DNA of 64,000 nucleotides from Candidatus Methylomirabilota bacterium (lineage in GTDB: Bacteria; Methylomirabilota; Methylomirabilia; Methylomirabilales; Methylomirabilaceae). A program made the translations under genes and the position numbers. The DNA lies in NCBI GenBank assembly GCA_003104975.1, contig PQAM01000017.1:16091-80090 (forward strand), written 5' to 3'. Below, piece by piece: positions 48,552 to 57,283 of the stretch. Every line of letters starts with the position of its first letter. The stretch's first letter is position 1. The notes below the pieces were generated by a model. It searched no databases and had not been told where the DNA came from. It saw only the letters and a program-made list of their open reading frames with translations.

Positions 48552-49289
48552 ATGATCAGTGGGCTGTACGTGGCAGCGTCAGGCATGATGGCGCAGATGG
48601 CGAAGATGGAGGTCCTCTCGCAGAACCTGGCGAATGCGGGAACCCCCGGGTTCAAGGGGGATCTGCTGGTGATCGAGGGTGGGCGCCGGGGGCCGCTGCA
48701 ACCCGCCGTCCTGGTTGAGGGGTCGCCGCTCACGCCGCAGCCGGTCAGGGCTGGTCGCCGGGTTACCGATTTCAGCCGCGGTCTCATCCGGCAGACGGAG
48801 AATCCGCTGGACCTGGCCAACAACGGATCAGGGTTCTTTGTGGTGCAGACACCGCGCGGAGTCCGCTATACGCGGGCCGGCAATTTCGCGGTCGGTGCCG
48901 ACGGGTCTCTGCAAGCCCTTGACGGCAGCCGCGTTCAGGGGAAGAAGGGGGAGATTCGGGTCCCCAGTGGGCGGTTCGTGGTGGACAGTAACGGGCGGAT
49001 CCTGGTGAATGGACAAGAGATCGATCGCCTGCGGATGATCGATCCGGATCCTGCCGCCCTCATCCGTGAAGGCGGCAGTCTATTCACTCTCAAGCCGAGC
49101 GCCGAGGCGCCTCCCCCCGCAAAGGGGGTCGAGATCCGTCAAGGATACCTGGAGGGGTCGAACGTCGACCCTGTTGTCGCTATGACGCAGCTTATGGTGT
49201 CGCTGCGCGCGTCGGAGGCCTATCAGAAGGCGCTACATGCTCTGGACCAAAGCCTCAATCAGGCCGCCTCGGAGTTGAGCCGGATCTAG
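48552..49289 (+). CDS. flgF: Flagellar proximal rod protein FlgF
   Basis: 245 residues from ATG 48552 (AAGGAGGAG upstream). N-terminal rod signature LYVAASGMMAQMAKMEVLSQNLANAGTPGFKGD and the C-terminal VDPVVAMTQLMVSLRASEAY motif. The frame extends to 48480, but that piece overlaps the sigma-54-type promoter and is not coding. Exported part of the flagellar rod, ahead of flgG by 15 bases. Confidence 0.92.
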   Translation: MISGLYVAASGMMAQMAKMEVLSQNLANAGTPGFKGDLLVIEGGRRGPLQPAVLVEGSPLTPQPVRAGRRVTDFSRGLIRQTENPLDLANNGSGFFVVQTPRGVRYTRAGNFAVGADGSLQALDGSRVQGKKGEIRVPSGRFVVDSNGRILVNGQEIDRLRMIDPDPAALIREGGSLFTLKPSAEAPPPAKGVEIRQGYLEGSNVDPVVAMTQLMVSLRASEAYQKALHALDQSLNQAASELSRI

Positions 49290-49304
49290 CGAAAAGGAGC
49301 AGAG

Positions 49305-50093
49305 ATGATTCGAGCACTGTTCAGCGCCGCAGCCGGGATGCAGGCGCAGCAACTCAATCTTGACAACATTGCGAACAATCTGGCTAACGTCAATACCGCC
49401 GGCTTCAAACGAAGCCGCATCGATTTTCAGGACCTGTTCTACCAGTCGTTTCGGCCCGCTGGCGCATCGACCGCGAGCGGGGCGGAGATTCCGGTCGGTA
49501 TCCAGGTCGGGCATGGGAGTAAGCCGGTTGCGACCCAACGAATCTACGTCCAGGGCGATCCGCAGGAGACCGAAAACCCGCTCGACCTGATGATCGAGGG
49601 CGACGGATTCTTTCAGGTTCTGCGGCCGGACGGCACGATCGCCTATACCCGAGCCGGCAGCTTCAAACGTGACGCCAACGGTCGCGTGGTGACGTCCGAC
49701 GGCTTCGCGCTACAGCCGGAGGTATCGATTCCGGCGCAGGCGATGACGGTCCACGTCGGCTCCGACGGCGTCGTATCGGCGACGATTCCGGGACAGACGG
49801 CCAGCCAGCAGATCGGGACGATCGAGCTCAGTCGCTTCATCAACTCGGCGGGACTGCAGAGCGTGGGTCGAAACCTCTTTCTGCAGACCTCCGCCTCCGG
49901 TGATCCGACCAGCGGCGCCCCAGGGACCCAGGGTCTGGGGACGATCGGTCAGGGTTTTTTGGAGCTGTCGAACGTCAAGGTGGTCGAGGAGATGGTCAAT
50001 CTCATCATGAGCCAACGGGCCTACGAGGCAGGTTCAAAGGCGGTCCAAGCGGCTGACGAGATGCTGCAGGTGTCGAATAACATCAGGAGATAA
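49305..50093 (+). CDS. flgG: Flagellar distal rod protein FlgG
   Basis: 262 residues, the standard length. N-terminal LFSAAAGMQAQQLNLDNIANNLANVNTAGFKRSR and C-terminal ELSNVKVVEEMVNLIMSQRAYEAGSKAVQAADEML are diagnostic. It forms the distal rod that passes through the P and L rings encoded downstream. Confidence 0.95.
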   Translation: MIRALFSAAAGMQAQQLNLDNIANNLANVNTAGFKRSRIDFQDLFYQSFRPAGASTASGAEIPVGIQVGHGSKPVATQRIYVQGDPQETENPLDLMIEGDGFFQVLRPDGTIAYTRAGSFKRDANGRVVTSDGFALQPEVSIPAQAMTVHVGSDGVVSATIPGQTASQQIGTIELSRFINSAGLQSVGRNLFLQTSASGDPTSGAPGTQGLGTIGQGFLELSNVKVVEEMVNLIMSQRAYEAGSKAVQAADEMLQVSNNIRR

Positions 50094-50097
50094 GAAA

Positions 50098-51156
50098 ATG
50101 GGACGACGCCTCATCACCTACCGCCCATCCTGGTCAACACGTATAGGGCGCGGATTCGTGGTAATGATCCTCGCGATCGCGCAGTCTGCGCTGGCGAGTC
50201 AGAGCGTTCCGTTGGAGCAGCATTCAGGTATGCCTCGCGCGGTGATCCGGGTGAGGGAGTCGGCGACCGTCCAGGGCAAGGAGATCCTGCTGAAGGACCT
50301 GGCAGAGATCACCGCCAGGAGCCGACCGCTGGTAGAGGCGCTTGAAACACTTCCAGTCGGGCAGGCGCCGCCGCCCGGTCTGACCCGGATATTCGATCCC
50401 GCCCTGATCGTCATCAAGCTGCGCCAGTTCAGGATCGACCCCGCCGACATCCGGATCGAGTCGCCCCGGCAGGTGATCGTCGCCGGCGCCCATCGGATCA
50501 TCGAAAGCAGCAGGCTGTTTGAGGTTGCGAAGGCGGCGGTACTCAGAGGGCGGGATGGAGATCTGGAACAGATCACCGTTCGTCCCGATACGCTGCCGAC
50601 CGATCTCGTGGTACCGCCCGGAGAGGTCGATTTGAGGGCCAGGCCGCGCCCGGCATCGGCCTGCCCTGAGCCGTGTCGACGGGTGGACATGGGGTCGATC
50701 CCAGTCGTGGTGGAGGCGTGGGTCGACGGGCGGCTCTACCGGACCGTTTCGCTTGTGGTGCGGTTGTCGCTTATGCGCGAGGTCGTCGTTGCGAACTATC
50801 CATTGCCGCGTCATACGGTCGTCAAGACGACCGACGTTCGCCTCGAACGCCGGGACATCGGCTCGCTTACCCATGAGCCGCTGCAGGACCTTACGCTGGC
50901 CGTAGGACGTCGGACGACCCGGATGCTGGCAATGGGAGATATCGTGATCTCCAACGCAGTGGAACTGCCGCCTCTCATCCGGAAGGGCGATCTTGTTACC
51001 GTAATAGTGGAGGCGCCAGGCCTGCGTCTTACCGCCAAAGGGATCGCCCAGGAAGGGGGCGCGGCTGGACAGGTTGTTCGGGTGAAAAATACTGCCTCCG
51101 GTCGGGAGATCCTCGGGAAGGTGGAAAGCGACCAGACGATCCGGGTCGGACCGTGA
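50098..51156 (+). CDS. flgA: P-ring assembly chaperone FlgA (with inserted repeat peptide)
   Basis: 352 residues from ATG 50098, with a signal peptide (FVVMILAIAQSALAS). The C-terminal SAF-like region (VVANYPLPRHTVVKTTDVRLERRD, GDIVISNAVELPPLIRKGDLVTVI) fits FlgA, a periplasmic helper for P-ring (FlgI) assembly. At residues about 185-197 sits PASACPEPCRRVD, encoded by 50651-50686, the translated form of a common bacterial palindrome; it is absent from ordinary FlgA and makes the protein longer than usual. Confidence 0.88.
   Translation: MGRRLITYRPSWSTRIGRGFVVMILAIAQSALASQSVPLEQHSGMPRAVIRVRESATVQGKEILLKDLAEITARSRPLVEALETLPVGQAPPPGLTRIFDPALIVIKLRQFRIDPADIRIESPRQVIVAGAHRIIESSRLFEVAKAAVLRGRDGDLEQITVRPDTLPTDLVVPPGEVDLRARPRPASACPEPCRRVDMGSIPVVVEAWVDGRLYRTVSLVVRLSLMREVVVANYPLPRHTVVKTTDVRLERRDIGSLTHEPLQDLTLAVGRRTTRMLAMGDIVISNAVELPPLIRKGDLVTVIVEAPGLRLTAKGIAQEGGAAGQVVRVKNTASGREILGKVESDQTIRVGP
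50651..50686 (+). repeat. CCTGCCCTGAGCC/GTCGAC-type repeat inside flgA
   Basis: Reads GCCTGCCCTGAGCCGTGTCG then ACGGGTGG. It resembles the dispersed TTCGACAGGCTCAGGGCAGG element whose translation gives ACPEPxxxVEG peptides in many annotated genomes. Here it is in frame and inserts about 12 residues. Confidence 0.6.
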
Positions 51157-51161
51157 CGGGC

Positions 51162-51190
51162 GCGAGGCGTGAAGCGTGAGGAGTGAGGGG
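51162..51190 (+). repeat. 7-base tandem (GCGAGGCGTGAAGCGTGAGG type), single arm
   Basis: Between flgA and flgH: GAGGCGT GAAGCGT GAGGAGT GAGGGG. No complementary arm, but the GAGGGG end may serve as the flgH ribosome site. Confidence 0.5.
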
Positions 51191-51201
51191 TACGAGTGGT
51201 G

Positions 51202-51801
51202 ATGAGACAAGGGTTCGTCGGAACGATGGTCGGATCGATGCTGCTGATCGTCTCCTGTGGTCAGGCCGCGGGGGAATCGCTGTGGCGGGATATCGGTCAC
51301 GGTTTCCTCTTTGTCGATACCAAGGCGCGGCACGTCGGCGATATTGTCACGGTCCTGGTGACGGAATCGAGCAGCCTCAATCGCCAGGCCGAGACCAACA
51401 CCAAGAAGGAGTCGTCGAACTCCGCCAATCTGTCGAGTCTTTTTGGCCTGCCGTTAGGGGATAAGACGCAATATGCCTTTGAAGGAACCAACGAGCACAA
51501 GGGGTCTGGCTCGATCGCTCGGAGCGATGAGGTAACCGCCAAGGTGGTGGTGCGGGTCGTCAAGGTGTTGCCGAGCGGCAATTTCATCATCGAAGGGCGC
51601 CGGGCGGTCCGGGCCAACGATGAGAGCCAATATGTGGCCATCAGCGGGGTCATCCGACCGGTGGACATCACCCCCGCCAACACGATCCTGTCGACGCAGA
51701 TTGCCGACGCCGAGATCGTCCTTGAGGGGAAGGGCGCCCTGGCCGAGAAGCAGCGGCCAGGTCTTTTAAATCGCTTTGCCGATTGGTTCTTCCTATACTG
51801 A
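51202..51801 (+). CDS. flgH: Flagellar L-ring lipoprotein FlgH
   Basis: 199 residues from ATG 51202 (GTG 51196 is an alternative). Lipoprotein signal with lipobox LLIVSC (Cys about 19). FLFVDTKARHVGDIVTVLVTESS and NFIIEGRRAVRANDESQYVAISGVIRP are family marks. It forms the ring around the rod in the outer membrane, so the cell is diderm. Its 3' end is followed by a palindromic repeat that runs into the flgI frame. Confidence 0.93.
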   Translation: MRQGFVGTMVGSMLLIVSCGQAAGESLWRDIGHGFLFVDTKARHVGDIVTVLVTESSSLNRQAETNTKKESSNSANLSSLFGLPLGDKTQYAFEGTNEHKGSGSIARSDEVTAKVVVRVVKVLPSGNFIIEGRRAVRANDESQYVAISGVIRPVDITPANTILSTQIADAEIVLEGKGALAEKQRPGLLNRFADWFFLY

Positions 51802-51803
51802 GC

Positions 51804-51940
51804 GGGGCGAGAGGCGTGAGGGGTCAGGCGTGAAACGGAGGGCGGAAGGCGTGAGGCGACAGATGGAGAACGGAAAGGATCGCAACTTCTTTCCCCTTAG
51901 TCTTTTCCCCTTACGCCTCACCCCTTACGCCTTCCGAGGG
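51804..51940 (+). repeat. Imperfect palindrome, 7-base period (GGCGTGA type) at the flgI 5' end
   Basis: Left arm GGCGAGAGGCGTGAGGGGTC then AGGCGTGAAACGGAGGGCGG and AGGCGTGAGGCG; right arm CCCCTTACGCCTCACCCCTT then ACGCCTTCCGAGGGG. Both arms fall in the open frame that leads into flgI, so its first residues may be repeat-coded. Confidence 0.7.
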
Positions 51941-53053
51941 GACTCGGCAACGGCAGCCGGGATTGCAATGCTGCTGAGTGTCGTGATGGCGTTGCTCCCG
52001 GTGCAGGCATCGGCCGATGCGAGGATTAAGGACATCGCCAAGGTCCAGGGGGTCCGCGAAAATGAGCTGTTCGGATACGGCCTGGTGGTTGGGCTCAACG
52101 GGACCGGCGACAGGGCGCAGGTGACCTTCACGGTCCAGGCCGTCGTGAGCATGCTGAAAAAGCTGGGGATCACGGTACCGGGCGAGCGTCTCACGCTGAA
52201 AAACGTGGCAGCGGTCATGGTGACGGCGAAGTTGCCGCCCTTTGCCAAGGCGGGCAGTGCCCTGGACGTCACGGTGTCGTCGATGGGGGATGCCACCAAT
52301 CTGCAGGGCGGCACACTCCTGATCACCCCGCTTCAGGCCGCCGACGGTCAGGTGTACGCTGTGGCGCAAGGTCCGGTGTCTATTGGAGGATTCAACTTTG
52401 AGGCGGGAGGGACGGGCGAAAAGGTCCAGAAGAACCATCCGACGGTGGGCAGGGTGCCTAATGGCGCCATTGTCGAGCGTGAGCTGTCGACGGAGTTTCT
52501 GAAGGCTCGGCAACTCCAGCTTGTGCTGGCCAACCCCGACTTTACCACAGCCGTCCGTATGGCGCAGGCGGTCGGAGCATCGCTTGGAGCGGACGCCAGG
52601 GCCAAAGACGCCTCGACGGTCGAAGTCCGGATTCCCGACGCCTATCTGGCCAATCCGGTGGAACTGATCGCGGCGCTGGAAAGCGTAAGCCTGGCGCCCG
52701 ATACGTCGGCACGGGTCGTGGTGAATGAACGGACCGGGACGATCATTATGGGCAGTCAGGTGCGCATCTCGACGGTCGCGGTTGCCCACAGCAATCTGAG
52801 CCTCCAGATACGATCGGAACTGCAGGTATCCCAGCCTGCCCCGCTGTCTGAGGGTCAGACGACGGTCGTGCCCAGGACCGAGGTGGAGGCGCGAGAAGAC
52901 AAGACCCGCGTCAACCTTATGAGTGAGGGTGTCAGTATCGGTGACCTGATCAAGGCGCTGAACGCCCTGGCGGTGACGCCGCGAGACATGATCTCGCTGC
53001 TGCAGGCGATCAAGGCGGCAGGGGCATTACAGGGTGAGCTGGAGATCATCTAG
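51863..53053 (+). CDS. flgI: Flagellar P-ring protein FlgI
   Basis: About 396 residues from ATG 51863; the frame opens at 51776, and ATG 51968 is the only start after the repeat, so the N-terminus is unsettled. The likely signal peptide is AMLLSVVMALLPVQASA, cleaved before DARIKDIAKVQGVRENELFGYG, the mature start. GGTLLITPLQAADGQVYAVAQG and VNERTGTIIMG are diagnostic. P ring in the peptidoglycan layer. The region coding FFPLSLFPLRLTPYAFR is the right arm of the palindromic repeat, not FlgI-like. Confidence 0.92.
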   Translation: MENGKDRNFFPLSLFPLRLTPYAFRGDSATAAGIAMLLSVVMALLPVQASADARIKDIAKVQGVRENELFGYGLVVGLNGTGDRAQVTFTVQAVVSMLKKLGITVPGERLTLKNVAAVMVTAKLPPFAKAGSALDVTVSSMGDATNLQGGTLLITPLQAADGQVYAVAQGPVSIGGFNFEAGGTGEKVQKNHPTVGRVPNGAIVERELSTEFLKARQLQLVLANPDFTTAVRMAQAVGASLGADARAKDASTVEVRIPDAYLANPVELIAALESVSLAPDTSARVVVNERTGTIIMGSQVRISTVAVAHSNLSLQIRSELQVSQPAPLSEGQTTVVPRTEVEAREDKTRVNLMSEGVSIGDLIKALNALAVTPRDMISLLQAIKAAGALQGELEII

Positions 53054-53083
53054 CACCGGCGTGCAGCCGGCAGTATTGAGTAG

Positions 53084-53440
53084 ATGATGGAACCGAAATC
53101 GATTTCCGCCGGGGTAAATCTCGCCGGGTCTGATCGCCATTCAGAGCTACAGAAGCTCAAGGAAATGGCTCAAGACTTTGAAGCGATCCTGATCGCCTCG
53201 CTTCTGAAGGAGGCCCAGCCGCGCGAGCCGTCCGGTCTCTTTGTCGGTGGGCTGTCGCAGGACCTGTACCGCCAATTATTTACAGATGAGATTGCCAAGG
53301 CAATCGCCCGCAGCGGGGGAATCGGCGTGGGACGGATGCTGGAGCGGCAACTGCGAGCGACCCTCAGGCCCGGCGCCCACGACAATCGACTCAAGGAACC
53401 CTCCAGACCTGCCGATGTAACAAAGGGGGACAGTAAGTAA
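53084..53440 (+). CDS. flgJ: Rod-capping protein FlgJ, N-terminal domain only
   Basis: 118 residues. Rod-binding domain: LKEMAQDFEAILIASLLKEA and LYRQLFTDEIAKAIARSGGIGVGRML. The C-terminal glucosaminidase half of enterobacterial FlgJ is missing, as in many other phyla; a separate muramidase must open the wall. It follows flgI after 30 bases. Confidence 0.88.
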   Translation: MMEPKSISAGVNLAGSDRHSELQKLKEMAQDFEAILIASLLKEAQPREPSGLFVGGLSQDLYRQLFTDEIAKAIARSGGIGVGRMLERQLRATLRPGAHDNRLKEPSRPADVTKGDSK

Positions 53441-53500
53441 TAACCGGCAATCGGCGATGGGCAGACAGTCAGGCTGTACTGACACACAAGGAGTAGAGCG

Positions 53501-53809
53501 GTGAAAATCGAGAACCGTGGTGACAGCGCGAATATTCGCCCCTACGTGAACCGAGTCCAGGATTCGGCGGAGCGGTCGGAACCCAAGGAGTCTGCGCCCG
53601 GTCGTGACGCATCTGCTGATCGCGTTGAACTCTCGCAGGAGGCGAAGGCGCTCCAGCAGACTCGAACACTTCTCGCAAACTCGCCGGATGTGCGCTCCGA
53701 AAAGGTGGCGGAACTGAAGGGGTTGATCCAGCGAGGGGTGTACAACGTCAATGGGCGGGAGGTCGCGGCGAAGATGATCGGACAGGGGCTCTTCGATCGG
53801 CTCGTGTAA
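53501..53809 (+). CDS. flgM: Anti-sigma-28 factor FlgM
   Basis: 102 residues from GTG 53501 (AAGGAG upstream). Disordered N-terminal half and C-terminal sigma-binding part ADRVELSQEAKALQQTR and DVRSEKVAELKGLIQRGVYNVNGREVAAKMI. FlgM holds the flagellar sigma-28 until the hook is finished and FlgM is exported. The sigma-28-type site before cheY is one expected target of this control. Confidence 0.9.
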   Translation: MKIENRGDSANIRPYVNRVQDSAERSEPKESAPGRDASADRVELSQEAKALQQTRTLLANSPDVRSEKVAELKGLIQRGVYNVNGREVAAKMIGQGLFDRLV

Positions 53810-53878
53810 CGGCCCCGGATAGGTCGTCAACGGTTATGAGCGATTGGTTTCGTCCGACCGTCTGCTGGTGACGGCGTT

Positions 53879-54400
53879 GTGGAACGGTATCGAAGGTGGT
53901 GGAGAATGCTCCTGGAAGACTTAGCTCACGTGCTCGAGCAAGAGACCGAGAAGTATGAGACGCTCCTTCGACTGCTCCGTCAGGAGAGGGGGCTGATCGT
54001 GGAGGGCGATCTGGCGGCCTTATCCGAACTGATCAAGCGAAAAGAGACGCTGGTGCTCGAGCTGAAGATGATTCAGGAGGCCCGCGCTGCCCTGGTGGCC
54101 AGGGCGAGCGTCGAGTACGGTATCCCGCTGGTGGAGCTTACGCTGTATCGCCTGGCCGATCTGATTCCTGCGTCGCAGGCGCCGTCATACCGGCGTCTGC
54201 TGGATCGGCTGACCCTGGTGGCCGGTGCGTTGGCGGAAGAGAATGGCTGGAGCGCGGCGCTGCTGGATCGTTCGCTGATGTATATGAAGGGCTCGCTGTC
54301 GTTCCTTGCGTCGGCGATGACCCCTGTCCCGCTCTATCAGGGGGATGGGAGCGTGGCCGCTCAGTCACCGACGCTATCAGTGCTGAATAGTCAGGCATGA
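53879..54400 (+). CDS. flgN: Flagellar chaperone FlgN
   Basis: 173 residues from GTG 53879 (ATG 53906 is an alternative). Helical, with LLEDLAHVLEQETEKYETLL and GDLAALSELIKRKETLVLEL, typical of FlgN. It guards hook-associated proteins FlgK and FlgL before export; flgK follows directly. Weak sequence conservation means the name leans on gene order. Confidence 0.8.
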   Translation: MERYRRWWRMLLEDLAHVLEQETEKYETLLRLLRQERGLIVEGDLAALSELIKRKETLVLELKMIQEARAALVARASVEYGIPLVELTLYRLADLIPASQAPSYRRLLDRLTLVAGALAEENGWSAALLDRSLMYMKGSLSFLASAMTPVPLYQGDGSVAAQSPTLSVLNSQA

Positions 54401-54412
54401 GGTGAGCCGGAC

Positions 54413-55837
54413 GTGATCAGTCTACAGGCATCCCTGACGATGGCCAGGAAGGCACTTCAGGCGCAGCAGGTCGCGATCCAGACCACCGGCCACAATATCG
54501 CCAACGCCAACACCCCGGGCTTTACCCGACAACGCGTTGATTTGTCCCCGTCCATTTCCTTTCCCCTGGTCGCGACGGGCTCGCTGGGAACCGGGGTAAA
54601 CGTCAAAGATATCTCCAGGATCCGTGATCTGTTGCTGGACAGCCAGTACAGGGATGCGCATCAGGCTCTGAGTCGACAGGAGGCGGAGGAAGCGACCCTC
54701 TCGCAGATTGAGCTGATTGTCGGTGAGCCATCCGATAACGGGTTGTCGGCCGGCCTGTCCGCGCTGTTTGCATCGTTCCAGGATCTGGCCAACTATCCAA
54801 CCGATTTTGCCGTCAGGTCCGTAGTTCGCGATAAGGCCCGGGCGGTGGCCGACCAGTTTCACCGTCTTGATGAGGGCTTTGAGCGTCTGAAGATCGACCT
54901 GTACAACGAGATTCAGGTTGTCGTCAAACAGGTGAATGGGCTGGCGCAACAGATCGCCGATCTGAACCGACAGATTGCGATGTCCGAAGGCGGTGTGGGG
55001 GAGGCCAATGATCTGCGGGATCAGCGCGACCAGGCACTTGACGAACTCTCCGGGCTCGTGGGCGGTTCGTTGGTCGAAGATATCGCCGGCCAGGTTCGGG
55101 TTACGGTTGGAGGGGGACTCACACTGGTGGATGGTCTGACGGCTGTTGCTGTCCAGGCACAGGACTTCGATCAGACCGATCCGGACTATCCCGACAGCGT
55201 CCGTCTGTTTCTTGGCGGTCATCTTCTCACGCCTGGCGGCGGACGACTGGCTGGGTTGCTCAACTCCAGGAACTCCACCTCCAGTTTCGTGAAGGGTGTT
55301 CAGTCGCAGTTGGATGCCCTGGCGAAGGCGCTGATCGATGAGGTGAATACCGTCCATGCCGCGGGCTTTGGATTGGACGGTATCAGCGGTCGTAACCTTT
55401 TTACACCGCTGTTGACGACCGCCGGCGCCGCTCGATTCATCTCAGTCGACGCGGCGATCGAGGCGGATGTCATGACGATCGCGGCGTCATCCAATGCCGA
55501 TCCCGGCGACAACAGCACGGCGGTCACCCTGGCGGGCCTTCAGGACGACTCCACTGTCGTTATGTTGCCGTCTGGACAAAGCGTGACCTTTGGAGGCTAT
55601 CTGAGCGGTCTGGTCAGCGATCTTGCCGAGCAGGAGGCCGGCGCGAAGCGGTCGGTCAGCCTGCACACGGGGATGGAGGACTTCTTGATTGGACGGCGGG
55701 ACCAGGCCTCCGGTGTCTCGCTGGACGAAGAGATGACGAACCTCATCCGTTTTCAGAAGGCGTACGAGGCGGCGGCTCATTTTGCCAATGTTGTGAATGA
55801 CCTCCTGGGGACGCTGATGAACCAACTCGGCCGCTAG
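54413..55837 (+). CDS. flgK: Hook-associated protein FlgK (HAP1)
   Basis: 474 residues from GTG 54413. N-terminal LTMARKALQAQQVAIQTTGHNIANANTPGFTRQRV and C-terminal SLDEEMTNLIRFQKAYEAAAHFANVVNDLLGTLMNQLG are the flagellar export/assembly ends. The middle is shorter than in E. coli (547 residues). It joins hook to filament. Confidence 0.93.
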   Translation: MISLQASLTMARKALQAQQVAIQTTGHNIANANTPGFTRQRVDLSPSISFPLVATGSLGTGVNVKDISRIRDLLLDSQYRDAHQALSRQEAEEATLSQIELIVGEPSDNGLSAGLSALFASFQDLANYPTDFAVRSVVRDKARAVADQFHRLDEGFERLKIDLYNEIQVVVKQVNGLAQQIADLNRQIAMSEGGVGEANDLRDQRDQALDELSGLVGGSLVEDIAGQVRVTVGGGLTLVDGLTAVAVQAQDFDQTDPDYPDSVRLFLGGHLLTPGGGRLAGLLNSRNSTSSFVKGVQSQLDALAKALIDEVNTVHAAGFGLDGISGRNLFTPLLTTAGAARFISVDAAIEADVMTIAASSNADPGDNSTAVTLAGLQDDSTVVMLPSGQSVTFGGYLSGLVSDLAEQEAGAKRSVSLHTGMEDFLIGRRDQASGVSLDEEMTNLIRFQKAYEAAAHFANVVNDLLGTLMNQLGR

Positions 55838-55916
55838 GACTGAACTGTGCGAATCCACACCAGGCGCCGGGCGTTACGTTGCCGATCAGTTGTGCCGTAG
55901 AGAAAGGAGGGGCCTC

Positions 55917-56321
55917 ATGTCCATGTTGGTTGAGAGATTGAAGAGGGAGCATGGATTACTCGTCGATACCCTCAACAAGGTCAAGGAGCTTGGTGTCGGC
56001 TCCAGGGAGGGTCAACAGAAATTGCTCTCGGCAAAGATCGGTCTGCTCGCGCATCTGAAGGCGGAGGATGGGCAGTTGTATCCGGCCTTGTATCAGGAGG
56101 CGAAGAATAATGAGGCGTTGAGGCGGACCGTAGAGGCGTTTGCCCGCGACATGGAGACGGTGTCCAAGGACGCACTCCACTTTTTTGAGAAGTATGCGCA
56201 CGGAGGCTCCGGCCTGGAATTTGCGAAGGACTTTGGCCGCCTGTATGCGGTCCTCAGCCAGAGAATCAGCAAAGAAGAAAAGAGCCTGTACCCCGAGTAC
56301 GATAAGTTGAGTCGATCATAG
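55917..56321 (+). CDS. Hemerythrin-domain protein
   Basis: 134 residues from ATG 55917 (AAAGGAGG upstream). Four-helix bundle with iron-ligand positions: LKREHGLLVDTL (His), LLAHLKAEDGQLYPAL (His, Glu), LHFFEKYAHGG (His) and SKEEKSLYPEYDKL (Glu). Such domains hold a di-iron site that binds O2 or reacts with NO. It lies between flgK and flgL in the flagellar gene order, so an oxygen or NO link to motility is plausible, but a role in iron or nitric-oxide defence is just as possible. Confidence 0.8.
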   Translation: MSMLVERLKREHGLLVDTLNKVKELGVGSREGQQKLLSAKIGLLAHLKAEDGQLYPALYQEAKNNEALRRTVEAFARDMETVSKDALHFFEKYAHGGSGLEFAKDFGRLYAVLSQRISKEEKSLYPEYDKLSRS

Positions 56322-56322
56322 C

Positions 56323-56345
56323 GCAACGCGTAACACGTAAGATGA
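56323..56345 (+). repeat. Short 7-base tandem (ACGCGTA/ACACGTA)
   Basis: CGCAACGCGTAACACGTAAG between the hemerythrin gene and flgL. Two and a half units, no second arm. Weakest member of the family. Confidence 0.35.
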
Positions 56346-56355
56346 GGAGACGCCG

Positions 56356-57276
56356 ATGCGTATTACGAGTAATGCCGTCTTCCACCGGTTGACGGCTGAT
56401 ATCAACAGCGCCGCCGTTCGCCTCTTTGAACGACAGCGCCAGGTCGCCAGTTCGCGGCGGATGGCGACTGCCTCAGACGATCCGGTGGGCGCCGGACTGG
56501 CCGTCTCGCTGCGGGAGTCGCTGGCCCAGCTCCTGCAGGCACAGCGAAACGGCGACCAGGCCGAAGCCAGGCTGCAGGCATCGGCGGATGTATTGGCGGG
56601 CATACTCTCTGACCTCCGAGATGTAAAAGACCTGGCCTTTCGGGGGGTGGACGGCACCCTGACCCTCTCGGATCGGCAGAATCTGGCGACGCAGGTGAAT
56701 CAGAAGCTTGAACGGTTGCTGTCCGACGGAAACGCGCGCTCGATAGACGGCCGTCTCTTTGGCGGAACGCAGACCACGGTCGCCCCTTTTACCGCCACAC
56801 GCGATGTGAACGGTGACATCACTGCCGTAACGGCCAATCCCCTGGGGATTGCGGGTCAGGTCAATACGGAGGTCCCCGGCGGGTTGAGGATGGTCGTGAA
56901 TGTCCCGGGATCGACGGTCTTCACGTCGACCTCCCCCCAGACGGTGGACCTGTTTCCGCTCCTGATTGCGGTTCGGGATGAATTACGGGCGGGGAATGTG
57001 GCCGGGGTAGAAGCGAACCTGACCAATCTGGATGCCGCTGTCGATCAGGTGCGCGTGGTCAGCGCCGATGTCGGCTCCAGGATCGGTCGGATCCGCGATA
57101 TCCAGGCACGATCGCAGAGCGATCTGCTCACGTTGAGGGGTCGGCTGTCCCGAATCGAGGATACCGATGTCGCCGAGGCGTCTATCGAATTTCAGCAGGC
57201 GCAAAACGTCTACGAGGCTGCCTTGGCGGCGGCGTCCCGGATCGGCCAGGTCAACCTGCTCGATTTCCTGCGTTAG
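56356..57276 (+). CDS. flgL: Hook-associated protein FlgL (HAP3)
   Basis: 306 residues. Flagellin-like ends: MRITSNAVFHRLTADINSAA at the start and VAEASIEFQQAQNVYEAALAAASRIGQVNLLDFL at the end. It caps the hook-filament junction together with FlgK. Starts after AGGAGACGCCG at 56343. Confidence 0.93.
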   Translation: MRITSNAVFHRLTADINSAAVRLFERQRQVASSRRMATASDDPVGAGLAVSLRESLAQLLQAQRNGDQAEARLQASADVLAGILSDLRDVKDLAFRGVDGTLTLSDRQNLATQVNQKLERLLSDGNARSIDGRLFGGTQTTVAPFTATRDVNGDITAVTANPLGIAGQVNTEVPGGLRMVVNVPGSTVFTSTSPQTVDLFPLLIAVRDELRAGNVAGVEANLTNLDAAVDQVRVVSADVGSRIGRIRDIQARSQSDLLTLRGRLSRIEDTDVAEASIEFQQAQNVYEAALAAASRIGQVNLLDFLR

Positions 57277-57283
57277 CGAGTCG

